27,691 nucleotides of DNA from Oscillospiraceae bacterium (GCA_900757485.1 CAAEOA010000265.1:1-27691); one strand, 5' to 3'. Shown: positions 7,755 to 16,542, counted from the first letter of the stretch. Notes: generated from the sequence alone by a model not told the origin. Numbers and translations: made by a program.

Positions 7755-9068
7755 CTAAGCTTTTAATGTTATTTCAATCACCGTATCACGACTGTCCGGA
7801 AGCGGAATCGTAAACACTTCCTCCTGAGCGTAATAAATAAAGATATAATCATCCTTATAATCGGTGGTCACCCACGCATTGCTCAACTTCAGCTCGGCTC
7901 CGTCATATAACAAACGTATCCGATCAATTTCTTCTTTTTTCACTCCTTTGAGTGCCAGCGGCCCGATTACCGGCTCTGTGACATGGAGATACAGCGTGTT
8001 TCCGCGTCTTGTCAACCTGCCATATTCGGGTTTCTCCAGACCGGAATATCCGCATCCATATATACTCCGACTGTTTTTCTCCATCCAATCGCCAACCCCC
8101 TGTAGCGCCTTTACAGAACCGTCCGGAATCCTGCCGTTTGCATCCGGTCCTATATTCAAAAGTAGATTACCACCTTTGCTGACGCATTCCACCAGCTTAC
8201 GAATGATGAGATCGGCGCTTTTATGAGTCTGGTCGTAACGACAGTATCCCCAGTGATTATTCAGCGTCACACAAGCCTCCCACGGAATCGGATCACCGTG
8301 AATATTTCTGATCCCCTCGGGCGGGATGATTTGTTCCGGCGATACGAAGTCACCCGAATATGGAGTCGGTTGATCGGTCGCAATACTGCCAAATCCCTCT
8401 CCGCTAACTTCCAGTCGATTGTCGACAATGACTTCAGGCTGATGCTTTCTGACCATTTGCATCAGTTCGGACGCCTTCCAATATTCGCCGCGTTTTTCGT
8501 CATAGGAGAAATCAAACCAGAGAATATCCAGCTTTCCGTAATTGGAGCAAAGCTCCTCCACCTGGCTGTGCATATACTTAAGATATCGGTTGAAATCCCG
8601 ATTATCATCAGGATAATCCGGATTGCCTCTCATTGGATGAATGCTATCTGTCATATGCGGATAATCGGGATGATTCCAATCAAGCAGCGAATAATACAAG
8701 CCTACTTTAATCCCTTGATTTCGAAAAGCTTCTAAGAATTCACAAACAATGTCTCTGCCGAGCTTGGTATTGGTCGATTTAAAGTCGGTCAATTTGCTGT
8801 CAAATAGGCAGAAGCCGTCATGATGCTTTGCCGTCAGCACCGCATATTTCATGCCTGCTTGCTTGGCAAGTGCTGCCCATTTTTCAGGTTCAAATGCCTG
8901 CGGATTAAATTCGTCAAAATAGCGATAATACTGCTCCTGTGACATTTTCTCAGCCATACGAATCCATTCGCCGCGTGCGGGAATAGCATACAGTCCCCAA
9001 TGGATAAACATGCCGAAACGAGCTTCTTGAAACCACTTCATTCGTCTTTCATAACCTTGTTGATTCAT
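7755..9068 (-). CDS. GH29 alpha-L-fucosidase
   Basis: This 437-residue enzyme has no signal peptide. The GH29 TIM barrel is clear: FGMFIHWGLYAIPARGEW at the N-terminus, TAKHHDGFCLFDS, GLYYSLLDW, and the nucleophile motif LDILWFDFSYD with Asp186. A C-terminal beta-sandwich follows from about 345. GH29 enzymes are retaining exo-alpha-L-fucosidases. The short form with a small C-terminal domain does not by itself tell broad activity from alpha-1,3/4 specificity, and the acid/base residue is too variable to place by eye. AAGGAG lies nine bases before the ATG. It sits 17 bases after the unassigned cytoplasmic protein and 14 before GH95. The GH29/GH95 pair would cover different fucosyl linkages (inference): GH95 for alpha-1,2 and GH29 for others. 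Confidence 0.95.
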   Translation of the reverse strand: MNQQGYERRMKWFQEARFGMFIHWGLYAIPARGEWIRMAEKMSQEQYYRYFDEFNPQAFEPEKWAALAKQAGMKYAVLTAKHHDGFCLFDSKLTDFKSTNTKLGRDIVCEFLEAFRNQGIKVGLYYSLLDWNHPDYPHMTDSIHPMRGNPDYPDDNRDFNRYLKYMHSQVEELCSNYGKLDILWFDFSYDEKRGEYWKASELMQMVRKHQPEVIVDNRLEVSGEGFGSIATDQPTPYSGDFVSPEQIIPPEGIRNIHGDPIPWEACVTLNNHWGYCRYDQTHKSADLIIRKLVECVSKGGNLLLNIGPDANGRIPDGSVKALQGVGDWMEKNSRSIYGCGYSGLEKPEYGRLTRRGNTLYLHVTEPVIGPLALKGVKKEEIDRIRLLYDGAELKLSNAWVTTDYKDDYIFIYYAQEEVFTIPLPDSRDTVIEITLKA

Positions 9069-9085
9069 TTTCAGAAACTCCTTTT

Positions 9086-10687
9086 TTATTGCAAACTTTC
9101 ACCCGATGCTTTGCTTTTAATTTCCAGAACAGCAACACTGCCCGGCTCCATAGTGATGTTGATTTTATTATCATGAGCAGTATATACTCTGCCGGACTTC
9201 AGGTCGGTCATTTGCTTAATTTGTTCTATCCCGGTATAGGTCACTGAAAAGGAAATCACCTGCTTAGAATCTATTTCCGGAGGTGCCAAATAATCTTTTG
9301 TGACGCCGTCATTATTGATCAACGTCAGTAGCAAACGATCTTTACAAACATTCACCATATACTGCACATTACCGGCGATAGAGAACGGTATCAGCTTTTT
9401 GATGCGATCCGATAAAATCACTTCAATACCATCTATTTCATAGTTGTTGCCGTAGATCACCACCGTACCGTTGCCAAACGGTGCTTCAATAATATCGGCA
9501 TTTTCATCCATATCTGCAAACAGAGGAAAATATTTTAGATAAGCACGGTTTAGTAGCAAAGTTCCGCCCTGTTTGACATAGCGCTCAAATTTTTCCACTT
9601 CCTTTTTTTTGAAACGGATCGCGCCGCTGAGTATCAGGCAAGGATAGGTTTTTAGTAGTTCCTCAGGTGCGTTTTGCAGCAGAATGTCATAATTATCCCC
9701 ATAAGGACCGTTGACCATTGTTCCTATTTCGTTGTGCCCCTGCACTTCCCATCCGCCCGGCCAAATCATATTGATCAAATTCCAGGTCATTTCATCTCCT
9801 TTATTATAATGGAAATGATAAAACGCCTTCTTCCCGTCAAATCCGGAATAAGCACCATGGTAATAGTCCAGCACAACGCCGAATGGCACATAACAGATTC
9901 CTCTGTCCGGATTGGAACAGGTAAAATCATAAAAGCTTTTTCCCACTTGTCCATAGGGAGATAGTGTTCGGATTCCTGCTTCATCGGTATCATCATAAAA
10001 GGATATAATCCTGCCCGATTCCGCTACAACCCCGCCGGCGCCTGCCATATAAGCCATATAATAAGAGCGCTCCAAAAGGCTCATCGAGTGTCCACCATCG
10101 GGAGAACTGTATTCTTTCCAATGCTTTTGCTCGGAATAATCGGTAACACTCGGACCATACCACGCCGAAAAATCAATGGACCATGGTAGCTGATACTGTT
10201 TCGCAGCTCCCCGGTTAAGTGCAATATGCCACTGGTAATTATTGATGTTTTCTCCGATCTCGCTGCACAGCATATCAAATCCAAATTCACCTGCATAATG
10301 ATGCCATGGATAATGACCGTTCATAGAAATCCACGGATGCGGTGCATCCTTGATATACTGCTTCATTAAAAAAGCGCGAATCACTTCAAGCGCTTCTTTT
10401 CTGGTCTTTGGCGGCACAGAATATCCGGCTTCGATCGTCCGTCCCATCCCATCTTTTTGACCGCCGAGATGCGTAAAGGAATAGCCCCATTCCGGCGCAA
10501 AAGCCGGTCCATTGTTGTAACTATTCTTTTCTACACCTGCATGGTGAGCGAGAATAGATTTGCTGTATATGCTGTCCGGTTCCTTAACAGTTCCTTCTAT
10601 GGTAAAAGTAAACGAACTGTCTCTGACTGGTTTGGTTGCCCACAGTATTTCTTGTTCTTTAGTTATCTTCAGCATGTTCTGCATCAT
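9086..10687 (-). CDS. Putative clan GH-A-like glycosidase, cytoplasmic paralogue
   Basis: I cannot assign a named family. The 533-residue protein has no signal peptide. Residues 90-300 look like a (beta/alpha)8 barrel with highly conserved patches: NGHYPWHHYAGEFG (Glu134), SEIGENINNYQWHIAL (Glu143, Glu146), PWSIDFSAWYGPS and GGVVAESG (Glu223). Residues 325-415 resemble the glutamine-amidotransferase-like second domain of GH42 enzymes (LILSGAIRFKKKEVEKF, VKQGGTLLLN). A small beta-domain ends the chain. A Glu after a central strand and another in VAESG would fit a two-Glu mechanism, but that is inference. It is homologous over nearly its whole length to the next gene upstream. AAGGA directly abuts the first ATG; ATG 10675 is an alternative with 12-base spacing. 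Its place before GH29/GH95 suggests action on the same imported glycan. Confidence 0.6.
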   Translation of the reverse strand: MMQNMLKITKEQEILWATKPVRDSSFTFTIEGTVKEPDSIYSKSILAHHAGVEKNSYNNGPAFAPEWGYSFTHLGGQKDGMGRTIEAGYSVPPKTRKEALEVIRAFLMKQYIKDAPHPWISMNGHYPWHHYAGEFGFDMLCSEIGENINNYQWHIALNRGAAKQYQLPWSIDFSAWYGPSVTDYSEQKHWKEYSSPDGGHSMSLLERSYYMAYMAGAGGVVAESGRIISFYDDTDEAGIRTLSPYGQVGKSFYDFTCSNPDRGICYVPFGVVLDYYHGAYSGFDGKKAFYHFHYNKGDEMTWNLINMIWPGGWEVQGHNEIGTMVNGPYGDNYDILLQNAPEELLKTYPCLILSGAIRFKKKEVEKFERYVKQGGTLLLNRAYLKYFPLFADMDENADIIEAPFGNGTVVIYGNNYEIDGIEVILSDRIKKLIPFSIAGNVQYMVNVCKDRLLLTLINNDGVTKDYLAPPEIDSKQVISFSVTYTGIEQIKQMTDLKSGRVYTAHDNKINITMEPGSVAVLEIKSKASGESLQ

Positions 10688-10699
10688 TCCTTATACTTC

Positions 10700-10763
10700 A
10701 AAAAGCCCGTAACAGCCCTTTGTGGATAAAATACCGCAAGAAGGTACCTGTCACGGACTTTTT
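10700..10763 (-). terminator. Terminator-like hairpin between the two paralogues
   Basis: The 16-base arms 10700-10715 and 10748-10763 pair throughout with only two G-U wobbles on the minus strand, and the loop holds extra pairing (10717-10720 with 10741-10744). The distal arm ends in five T's on either strand. It lies just after the lipoprotein stop (10779) and 12 bases before the next start. Partial termination here would lower expression of the three downstream intracellular enzymes relative to the surface genes. Confidence 0.75.
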
Positions 10764-10778
10764 GATTTCGGTTTTTAT

Positions 10779-12719
10779 TTAATCAAATTTGAATTCCAAT
10801 ACGACAATTCCACCCGCCGGCACGGAAACCGTGGCTTTCTTTCCGGACAGAGATATCGATGTTCCATTATAAATATCCTTGACCGATTTAATTGCTAAAT
10901 TGCCTTTATACTGCACGGTAGCAGTTTTCTTTTTACTGCTGTCAATTGAGACCGTGGTCTTCGGCGCTTTTGTTACACCTTCATTGTTAATCAAAGTGAC
11001 AAACATGCTACCGTCTTTGATATTGGTGATACTTTGAACGTTGTTCGAAATGCTAAACGGCAGTTTGCTGTTCAGAACCTCTTTTAAAATCGAATCCAGA
11101 TTGGCGACACTGTATTCAGAACCATAGACAATGACTTTACCTTTTCCATAAGTTTTATCATATCTGGATGAGGAGTTGAGTGTACCTTTAAATTCCGGGA
11201 AAAATTTCACAAACGCCGTGTTTAAGATCAAAGTTCCCCCTTGATTCACATATGCTTTATAGCGGGATATTTCTGAGGAGGAAAGCGTAATATCACCTGA
11301 CAGTAATAGTGCCGGATAACTGTTTAGCACCTCTTGAGACGCGTTTTGCAGCAAAATATCAAAATTATCCCCATAAGGACCGTTAATCATAGCGTATTTT
11401 TCATTTTGGGAGGTCTGAATCTCCCATCCGCCTGGCCAAATCATATTAATTAGGTTCCATGTCATGTTGTCGCCGTTATTATAGGCAAAATTGTAAAACG
11501 CTTTTCTTCCGTCAAATCCTGAATATGCACCATGATAATAGTCAAGCACAATGCCGACAGGAGTATAGCAAATGCCGACATCTTTATTGGCAGTCACAAA
11601 TTTATTAAATTTCTGACAAACTTCTCCGTAAGGTGACAGCTTATATGTACTGCCCGAAAGGGTATTGTAAAAGCTGAGAACAGAGCCTGCCTCGGCAACA
11701 ATGGAATCTGCTCCGCTCATATAACTCATCACAAAAGATCGTTCCATCAGGTTCAGAGAATGACCTCCGTTTGGATGGCTTTCATTCCAGATGCCTTTTT
11801 CGCCTGCGGATTTAATAGTGTTGTCCAAAATACTCGGACCATGCCAGTTGGAAAAGTCGATGCCCCAAGGCGTTCCGTATTGTCTTGCAGCTCCACGAGT
11901 CAACGCAATATGCCACTGATAATTGTTGATGTTTTCTCCGATTTCCGAAGAAATTACCGAAGCGCCGAACTCACCTGCATAATGGTGCCATGGATAATGA
12001 CCGTTCATTGAGAGCCACTTGGAGCTTGAATCCTTGATATACTGACTGAAAAGAAAATTTTTCAGCTTTGATACGGCTTCCTGCCTTGTTTTCGGTGCGT
12101 TGGCACCACTAAAATTAGTGGTAATCTTATTTCCGGCGCCATCTGTTGAACCATCCAGATGGGTAATGGAATAACCCCATTCTTTTGCCGTCTGTGACGG
12201 CAACGCGGAAAGATAATCGCCTAATCCCTGTTTCTTGATCGAACTTTGTAACAACGCTTTTTGGTACTGAGATACATAAGTCATTTCGATCTCGAACTGG
12301 AAAGGAGTATCTTCACTCAGCACTGGCGTTTTCCAAAGACTGATATTGGAAACGTAATCGCTGGTTTTACATGTATAATTCACGTTGCCAGAGTTTCCCC
12401 CGGATGATGAGGTGTTGGTGGGCGTATTGTTTTTACTGCTGTTGGCAGCCGTATTTCCTTTGCTACTTAAGCTGTTCGTTTTGCTGGTATTTACTGTTGC
12501 TCCGCCGGAACTGCTTTCGGAATGATCAGCGCTTTGCGCATCCCCGCTCACTGCTTCCTCCGAACTGTCTCTTGGTTCAGCAGAAGAAGCATCTGCTAAA
12601 GAAGAGCTGTTAACAGAGCTGTCAACATCGCTGCCACCGCCTTTGCAGCCGGCAACAGCGAACGTCAAAAACGCTGCTAAAACAGCGGCAAGAACTCTGC
12701 ATTTCATTTTCATATTCAT
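10779..12719 (-). CDS. Tethered lipoprotein paralogue of the putative GH-A-like glycosidase
   Basis: This 646-residue surface protein carries a signal peptide with lipobox VAGC (Cys25). A Ser/Thr/Asn-rich tether (about 26-115) leads to a domain homologous to the neighbouring cytoplasmic protein. Shared blocks are NGHYPWHHYAGEFG (Glu250), SEIGENINNYQWHIAL (Glu259, Glu262), PWGIDFSNWHGPS, SIVAEAG (Glu343), YYHGAYSGFDG, MTWNLINMIWPGGWE and GPYGDNFDILLQNA. The candidate acidic residues are thus kept in both copies. No carbohydrate-binding module is added. GAGG lies only three bases before the first ATG; ATG 12713 is a better-spaced alternative giving nearly the same signal peptide. It would act outside the membrane on the incoming glycan (inference). 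I know no described family to place it in; a glycoside hydrolase or lyase is possible, and a non-catalytic glycan binder is not excluded. Confidence 0.65.
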   Translation of the reverse strand: MNMKMKCRVLAAVLAAFLTFAVAGCKGGGSDVDSSVNSSSLADASSAEPRDSSEEAVSGDAQSADHSESSSGGATVNTSKTNSLSSKGNTAANSSKNNTPTNTSSSGGNSGNVNYTCKTSDYVSNISLWKTPVLSEDTPFQFEIEMTYVSQYQKALLQSSIKKQGLGDYLSALPSQTAKEWGYSITHLDGSTDGAGNKITTNFSGANAPKTRQEAVSKLKNFLFSQYIKDSSSKWLSMNGHYPWHHYAGEFGASVISSEIGENINNYQWHIALTRGAARQYGTPWGIDFSNWHGPSILDNTIKSAGEKGIWNESHPNGGHSLNLMERSFVMSYMSGADSIVAEAGSVLSFYNTLSGSTYKLSPYGEVCQKFNKFVTANKDVGICYTPVGIVLDYYHGAYSGFDGRKAFYNFAYNNGDNMTWNLINMIWPGGWEIQTSQNEKYAMINGPYGDNFDILLQNASQEVLNSYPALLLSGDITLSSSEISRYKAYVNQGGTLILNTAFVKFFPEFKGTLNSSSRYDKTYGKGKVIVYGSEYSVANLDSILKEVLNSKLPFSISNNVQSITNIKDGSMFVTLINNEGVTKAPKTTVSIDSSKKKTATVQYKGNLAIKSVKDIYNGTSISLSGKKATVSVPAGGIVVLEFKFD

Positions 12720-12795
12720 AAAACCTCATTTCTGAAATCCTGATGCAAATTTCTCACATCGCATATCACATAAAAGACATCCTGAAACAAATATT

Positions 12796-12823
12796 CCCTG
12801 TCGCCGCTTTTGCGGCGGCAGGG
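12796..12823 (-). terminator. GC-rich hairpin after the surface-protein gene
   Basis: A 12-bp stem (12796-12807 with 12812-12823; one G-U on one strand) closes a four-base loop. Outer arms AAATATT (12789-12795) and AATATTT (12834-12840) can extend it. On the minus strand it is followed by AATATTTGTTTC, so the U-tract is poor. It may be a leaky terminator or an mRNA-stabilising structure for the abundant surface-protein transcript. Confidence 0.6.
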
Positions 12824-12853
12824 AAACAGGATTAATATTTGAAGAAAACCGTC

Positions 12854-14863
12854 TTATTTTGTATAGCTTCTTTTCTTAGAGAATACAATAACTGTCGCGC
12901 CGCCAACGAATAAGAGAGCTACGACTGCAAAACCGATGCCGTCTACGCCGGTATCACCGGGTTTGTCTTCGTTCGGAGTCGAATTATTTGGGACATCCGG
13001 CTGTGTGCCGTCTGCGAGAACAACTTTCTCGTCAGATAAGAAGTAAATACCGCCCTCTTCTAAGCCGATCAGGCAGAGGCTGTCGTTGTCAACAACGAAT
13101 TTATCCTCGGACACCAAGGTGATCTTCTTGGTCGCCGCATCATATTTGTATAAATACGGATTTGTTACAACATCATCGGTGTGAACTTTCAAGGTTGCCG
13201 GTCCGGGAAGCGCGGAGGTCTTAAAGAAACGTGCAGTCAAGCCTTTGGTTAAGCCCTCAATGGTCTTGATTTCATCAAAATCGAACGAGATGGTCGGATC
13301 AAAGTCCTCAGCATTGGTGATTTCAGAGCCAACGAAATTCCAGCTGTAAAGCAGATAACCGTCTTCCACGTTAACATTGACATTCACGTTGTTCTCTTTT
13401 GCATAAGTAAAGTCGGCTGCCGGAATGGTAGAAATACTGCCTGCTTCCATAACATATTCTTTATCTACCGGTTTTGCTTCCGCACCCAGGCTAGTCATCA
13501 AATCAGTCGCTTTCGCAAGACCGATATTATCCAATTCGATCACTGCATCCGCTTTTGCTTCAATGAAGTTGATTTTTACACGAGATAGCAGGTTGGCATC
13601 GAATTGATTATTGCTGTCAGTGTAACCAGGATGTTTCTGGAAGAAATCTAACGGCAAAATCACCCAGCCATCAAATCCGGACGGCAGGAAGCTGTCAGTC
13701 GCTTCTAACTTAACCTGTGTGTATTGCTTGGTGTTTGCATCAACAAAAGTTGCATAGATCGGATCAGCATCCTGAGAGATCGCTGTCCAGTACAGTGCAC
13801 TAACTGCACCATAATCCGGAGACTCTTCAGTTCCACCCGCTTCCATCAGCATGATTTGGGTTTTGAAAGGTTCATAAGAAGGCGTTTTAATACGGAACGC
13901 CAGCGAATCAACGGCACCCGCTGTTTTCAACGCTGTACGATCGGCTTCAGTAAATCTGGTAAATATGTCATAGTCATTCACTGCGCCGTCAACAGAAACA
14001 GTGGTTTTGATGGAATTACCATATCCCAAACCGTTATCCACGATCACAGAAGCACAAACGCCGCTTACTGCCGCAGTGATATTAACTGCACCGCCAGCAC
14101 TGATCGCTTCATCAGTGTCACCGACATTCAAGGTGCCGAAACCCTGACCGAGATAGAAATTCAAGCCTTCCGGTTTGTCATCGGTTTTTGGCGGATCTGC
14201 TGCTTTGTGATCAGCAATGAAGGTATCCATGCTCTTTGCGAAGCCGATATCATCCAAATACAGTTCTGCTCCGTCAGGAACATCAATTACATAAGGAATC
14301 AACGATCTAATATCACTTGGCACAATTGCGTCATGTTTTGTACCACTGTGCTGATAAGGTATGGAAGACATTGTAAGTACAATCCAGCCCTCAAAGTTTG
14401 CCGGAACTGTAACCTTATCAACCTTATCAACGGAGGTAACGATTCCCTCTGTGTCAATCAGCTTATAAGCAACTGTTGCGCCGGCTACCTGCATGTTAAA
14501 CTGTGCGCCACTTTCCTCTGTCGCTGCAAGTAAAAAACCGACACTCTTATCATTCGTTTTTGCATACATTACCATTGCTTCAGCTGTAGACTCTGTTCCC
14601 TTTTCAGTAACAACAAAGCCATCTCCACCGCGGCTGGTAATTTTCAGCCAGTTGTTATCTTCTGCACGTTGAGCAATTGTCGGCTGTGCACCCCATCTTT
14701 CGAAAATTTGTACCGGCGTCTGGAATTCTCCCACTGACTTAGTATTAAAATCTTCGATAATCATCAAATTATCTTCATCCGACGCGAACACAAAAGTACT
14801 CACTGCCGTTACCGCCATTGCTGTCGCCAGCAAGGAAGAGAGCAATCTTTTTGCAAATTTCAT
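12854..14863 (-). CDS. Surface-anchored protein with two carbohydrate-binding-like repeats
   Basis: This 669-residue secreted protein is not assigned to a family. A signal peptide (MKFAKRLLSSLL to TFVFASDED) is followed by two related beta-sandwich-like units. The first runs from IIEDFN through FEGWIVLTM to AELYLDDIGFAK. The second holds FDGWVILPLDFF and AVIELDNIGLAK. The pattern resembles carbohydrate-binding modules in which the D-D/N-I-G strand follows a binding face. A third beta-rich region precedes a Pro/Asn/Asp linker and a C-terminal membrane helix with a KKRSYTK tail. The anchor lacks a standard LPXTG; PGDTG stands just before the helix. I choose ATG 14863 (AAAGGA 11 bases upstream) over ATG 14884, which lacks a ribosome site. 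Its position right after a substrate-binding protein suggests glycan capture at the cell surface (inference). Confidence 0.75.
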   Translation of the reverse strand: MKFAKRLLSSLLATAMAVTAVSTFVFASDEDNLMIIEDFNTKSVGEFQTPVQIFERWGAQPTIAQRAEDNNWLKITSRGGDGFVVTEKGTESTAEAMVMYAKTNDKSVGFLLAATEESGAQFNMQVAGATVAYKLIDTEGIVTSVDKVDKVTVPANFEGWIVLTMSSIPYQHSGTKHDAIVPSDIRSLIPYVIDVPDGAELYLDDIGFAKSMDTFIADHKAADPPKTDDKPEGLNFYLGQGFGTLNVGDTDEAISAGGAVNITAAVSGVCASVIVDNGLGYGNSIKTTVSVDGAVNDYDIFTRFTEADRTALKTAGAVDSLAFRIKTPSYEPFKTQIMLMEAGGTEESPDYGAVSALYWTAISQDADPIYATFVDANTKQYTQVKLEATDSFLPSGFDGWVILPLDFFQKHPGYTDSNNQFDANLLSRVKINFIEAKADAVIELDNIGLAKATDLMTSLGAEAKPVDKEYVMEAGSISTIPAADFTYAKENNVNVNVNVEDGYLLYSWNFVGSEITNAEDFDPTISFDFDEIKTIEGLTKGLTARFFKTSALPGPATLKVHTDDVVTNPYLYKYDAATKKITLVSEDKFVVDNDSLCLIGLEEGGIYFLSDEKVVLADGTQPDVPNNSTPNEDKPGDTGVDGIGFAVVALLFVGGATVIVFSKKRSYTK

Positions 14864-14943
14864 ATCAATTCCATTCCTTTCCATCTTTCAAAGTTTTGTA
14901 TTATCCAAGATGCAGTTTCCCACACCATTGTTAACATCGTTTA

Positions 14944-16542
14944 TTATTCCTTATAACTTTCCAGAATCGCATTGCTGACCGGATAAACTTCCTCCAACGC
15001 CGCAGACCATTTTTTCGCTCCGCTTAGTACATAACCGTAACCCGGAACTTGCATTTCCTGAAGCCAGCTCTGCCACATGATCGTAACATTTTTATAGTTT
15101 TTGCCAACAAAGGTGTTGCAGAGCTTAATATCTGCATCAGACAGCTTGACCGTGGCATCATCGCCCTCTAAGCTGATATTATATTTTGTTTGAGCCGCAT
15201 TCTTTTTGGCTTGTGGAACACCCGGACAAAAACTGTAACCTAAATTCATCCACTTATGAAATTCAATAAACAGAGCGGCACCCTCTTTATTTTTAGCACC
15301 GACTGCAATGCCATAGCCCGGATTAAAGGAAGTCTGGTTGTAATAAGAAGAACTGGAATCCATTTTTGGTAGCGGCACCCATCCGAGCGTGCCATTTCTG
15401 CGCATCTCGTTAAATCCAGATTTATCATACAGAAGCCCTGCATTTGTGCCGATCATAGCGACCTTACCGTTTTTGAAGCCGGTTACCGCATCGTCGCCGT
15501 AAAGAGAACCTGTTCCGCCTTTGCCCATTTCATAGAACATATTCATCATTTTGGCAATTTTGGCGTCTTTAATATTAAACTTGTATCCGCCTTTGCCGTC
15601 CCCCTGAACTAATTCCAGACCAGTGGAAGCAAGCAGATCGCAAGTCTGGAACGTAACACCCCACTGAGTTACATTGCCGCTAGCATCCTTTTTAACAAAT
15701 TTATCGGCAAGCTCTTGCATCCGTGCCCATGTCCAGTCATTATTATTGTAATAATCTAGCGGTGTTTTATTGCTCAAGCCATAATCCTTGAACATCTTCT
15801 TATTGTAATAAAACCAGGTTTGAAGCTGTTCGCTGATAAAGCCGACATATGTTTTACCGTTCCACTTGTTGTTGTTTCGAATCGTCTTGGTATCATCCCA
15901 CATCGGATTGCTGAAGTCAATTATGTCATCCAGAGGCTGGATCAGCTTCTCTATGATTGGTCTGGGATAAAAATTCCAGTTCGGCAGCTTGACAATATCG
16001 GGAGCTTGCCCGGAAGCTTTCAGCTTAGCTAAAGTATCCCAGTAAGAATCATGGGTACCGAATTTACTTTCAAATGTAATGCCAAACTCTTTTTTCAGCA
16101 GGTTTGGAAGGCTCTTTGAGGTCTTTCCGAATTCATCCTCCAGTTTTGCCCAAGAATAATATACAATTTTCTTGTTGGAAAGATTTCTGGTCGGCATCGG
16201 CGCCGTCGCAATATCAAATTTGGTGCCGGTATTATTTCCACTTGTTGATGTATTGGCGTTAGCTTTACTGTTGGTATTAGTATTATTGTTGCTTTTGGAT
16301 GCGTTGTTTGCAGTTGACTGACCACCGCTTTCCGTCCCATCCGCTGTACTTTCTACTCCGGATTCATCCGTTGCTTCGGATGTAGCATCCTCTCCCGAAA
16401 CGTCGTCCGTATCTCCTGAAGTTATAGCGGAATCTGTCATACTGCTGGTTTCTTTACTGTTTCCGCTGCAGCCGGCGAAAGCAGCCGACATCATCATCAG
16501 GCATAGAATGATTGCTGTCGTTTTTTTCAACATCAATTTCAT
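14944..16542 (-). CDS. Sugar ABC transporter substrate-binding lipoprotein (second)
   Basis: This 532-residue family-1 extracellular solute-binding protein has the lipobox AFAGC (Cys25) and a Ser/Thr/Asp/Asn-rich tether (about 26-109). The periplasmic-binding-like fold follows: KIVYYSWAKLEDEFG, LAKLKASGQAPDIVKLP, LIQPLDDIIDF, a hinge segment with NNDWTWARMQELADKF, and GKVAMIGTNAG with the C-terminal lobe. Aromatic residues (several Trp/Tyr near 270-280 and 490-500) fit oligosaccharide stacking. AAGGAGG lies ten bases before the ATG. It directly follows a MalG-type permease, so it most likely serves the 17700-18596/16682-17680 pair. The 139-base AT-rich gap upstream may hold an extra promoter. 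The ligand is unknown; a fucosylated oligosaccharide is inferred from the neighbours. Confidence 0.92.
   Translation of the reverse strand: MKLMLKKTTAIILCLMMMSAAFAGCSGNSKETSSMTDSAITSGDTDDVSGEDATSEATDESGVESTADGTESGGQSTANNASKSNNNTNTNSKANANTSTSGNNTGTKFDIATAPMPTRNLSNKKIVYYSWAKLEDEFGKTSKSLPNLLKKEFGITFESKFGTHDSYWDTLAKLKASGQAPDIVKLPNWNFYPRPIIEKLIQPLDDIIDFSNPMWDDTKTIRNNNKWNGKTYVGFISEQLQTWFYYNKKMFKDYGLSNKTPLDYYNNNDWTWARMQELADKFVKKDASGNVTQWGVTFQTCDLLASTGLELVQGDGKGGYKFNIKDAKIAKMMNMFYEMGKGGTGSLYGDDAVTGFKNGKVAMIGTNAGLLYDKSGFNEMRRNGTLGWVPLPKMDSSSSYYNQTSFNPGYGIAVGAKNKEGAALFIEFHKWMNLGYSFCPGVPQAKKNAAQTKYNISLEGDDATVKLSDADIKLCNTFVGKNYKNVTIMWQSWLQEMQVPGYGYVLSGAKKWSAALEEVYPVSNAILESYKE

Noticed and set aside
13724..14533. 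269-codon plus-strand open frame
   Set aside because: Antisense to the surface-protein gene; Cys/Arg-rich sequence without domain pattern or ribosome site.
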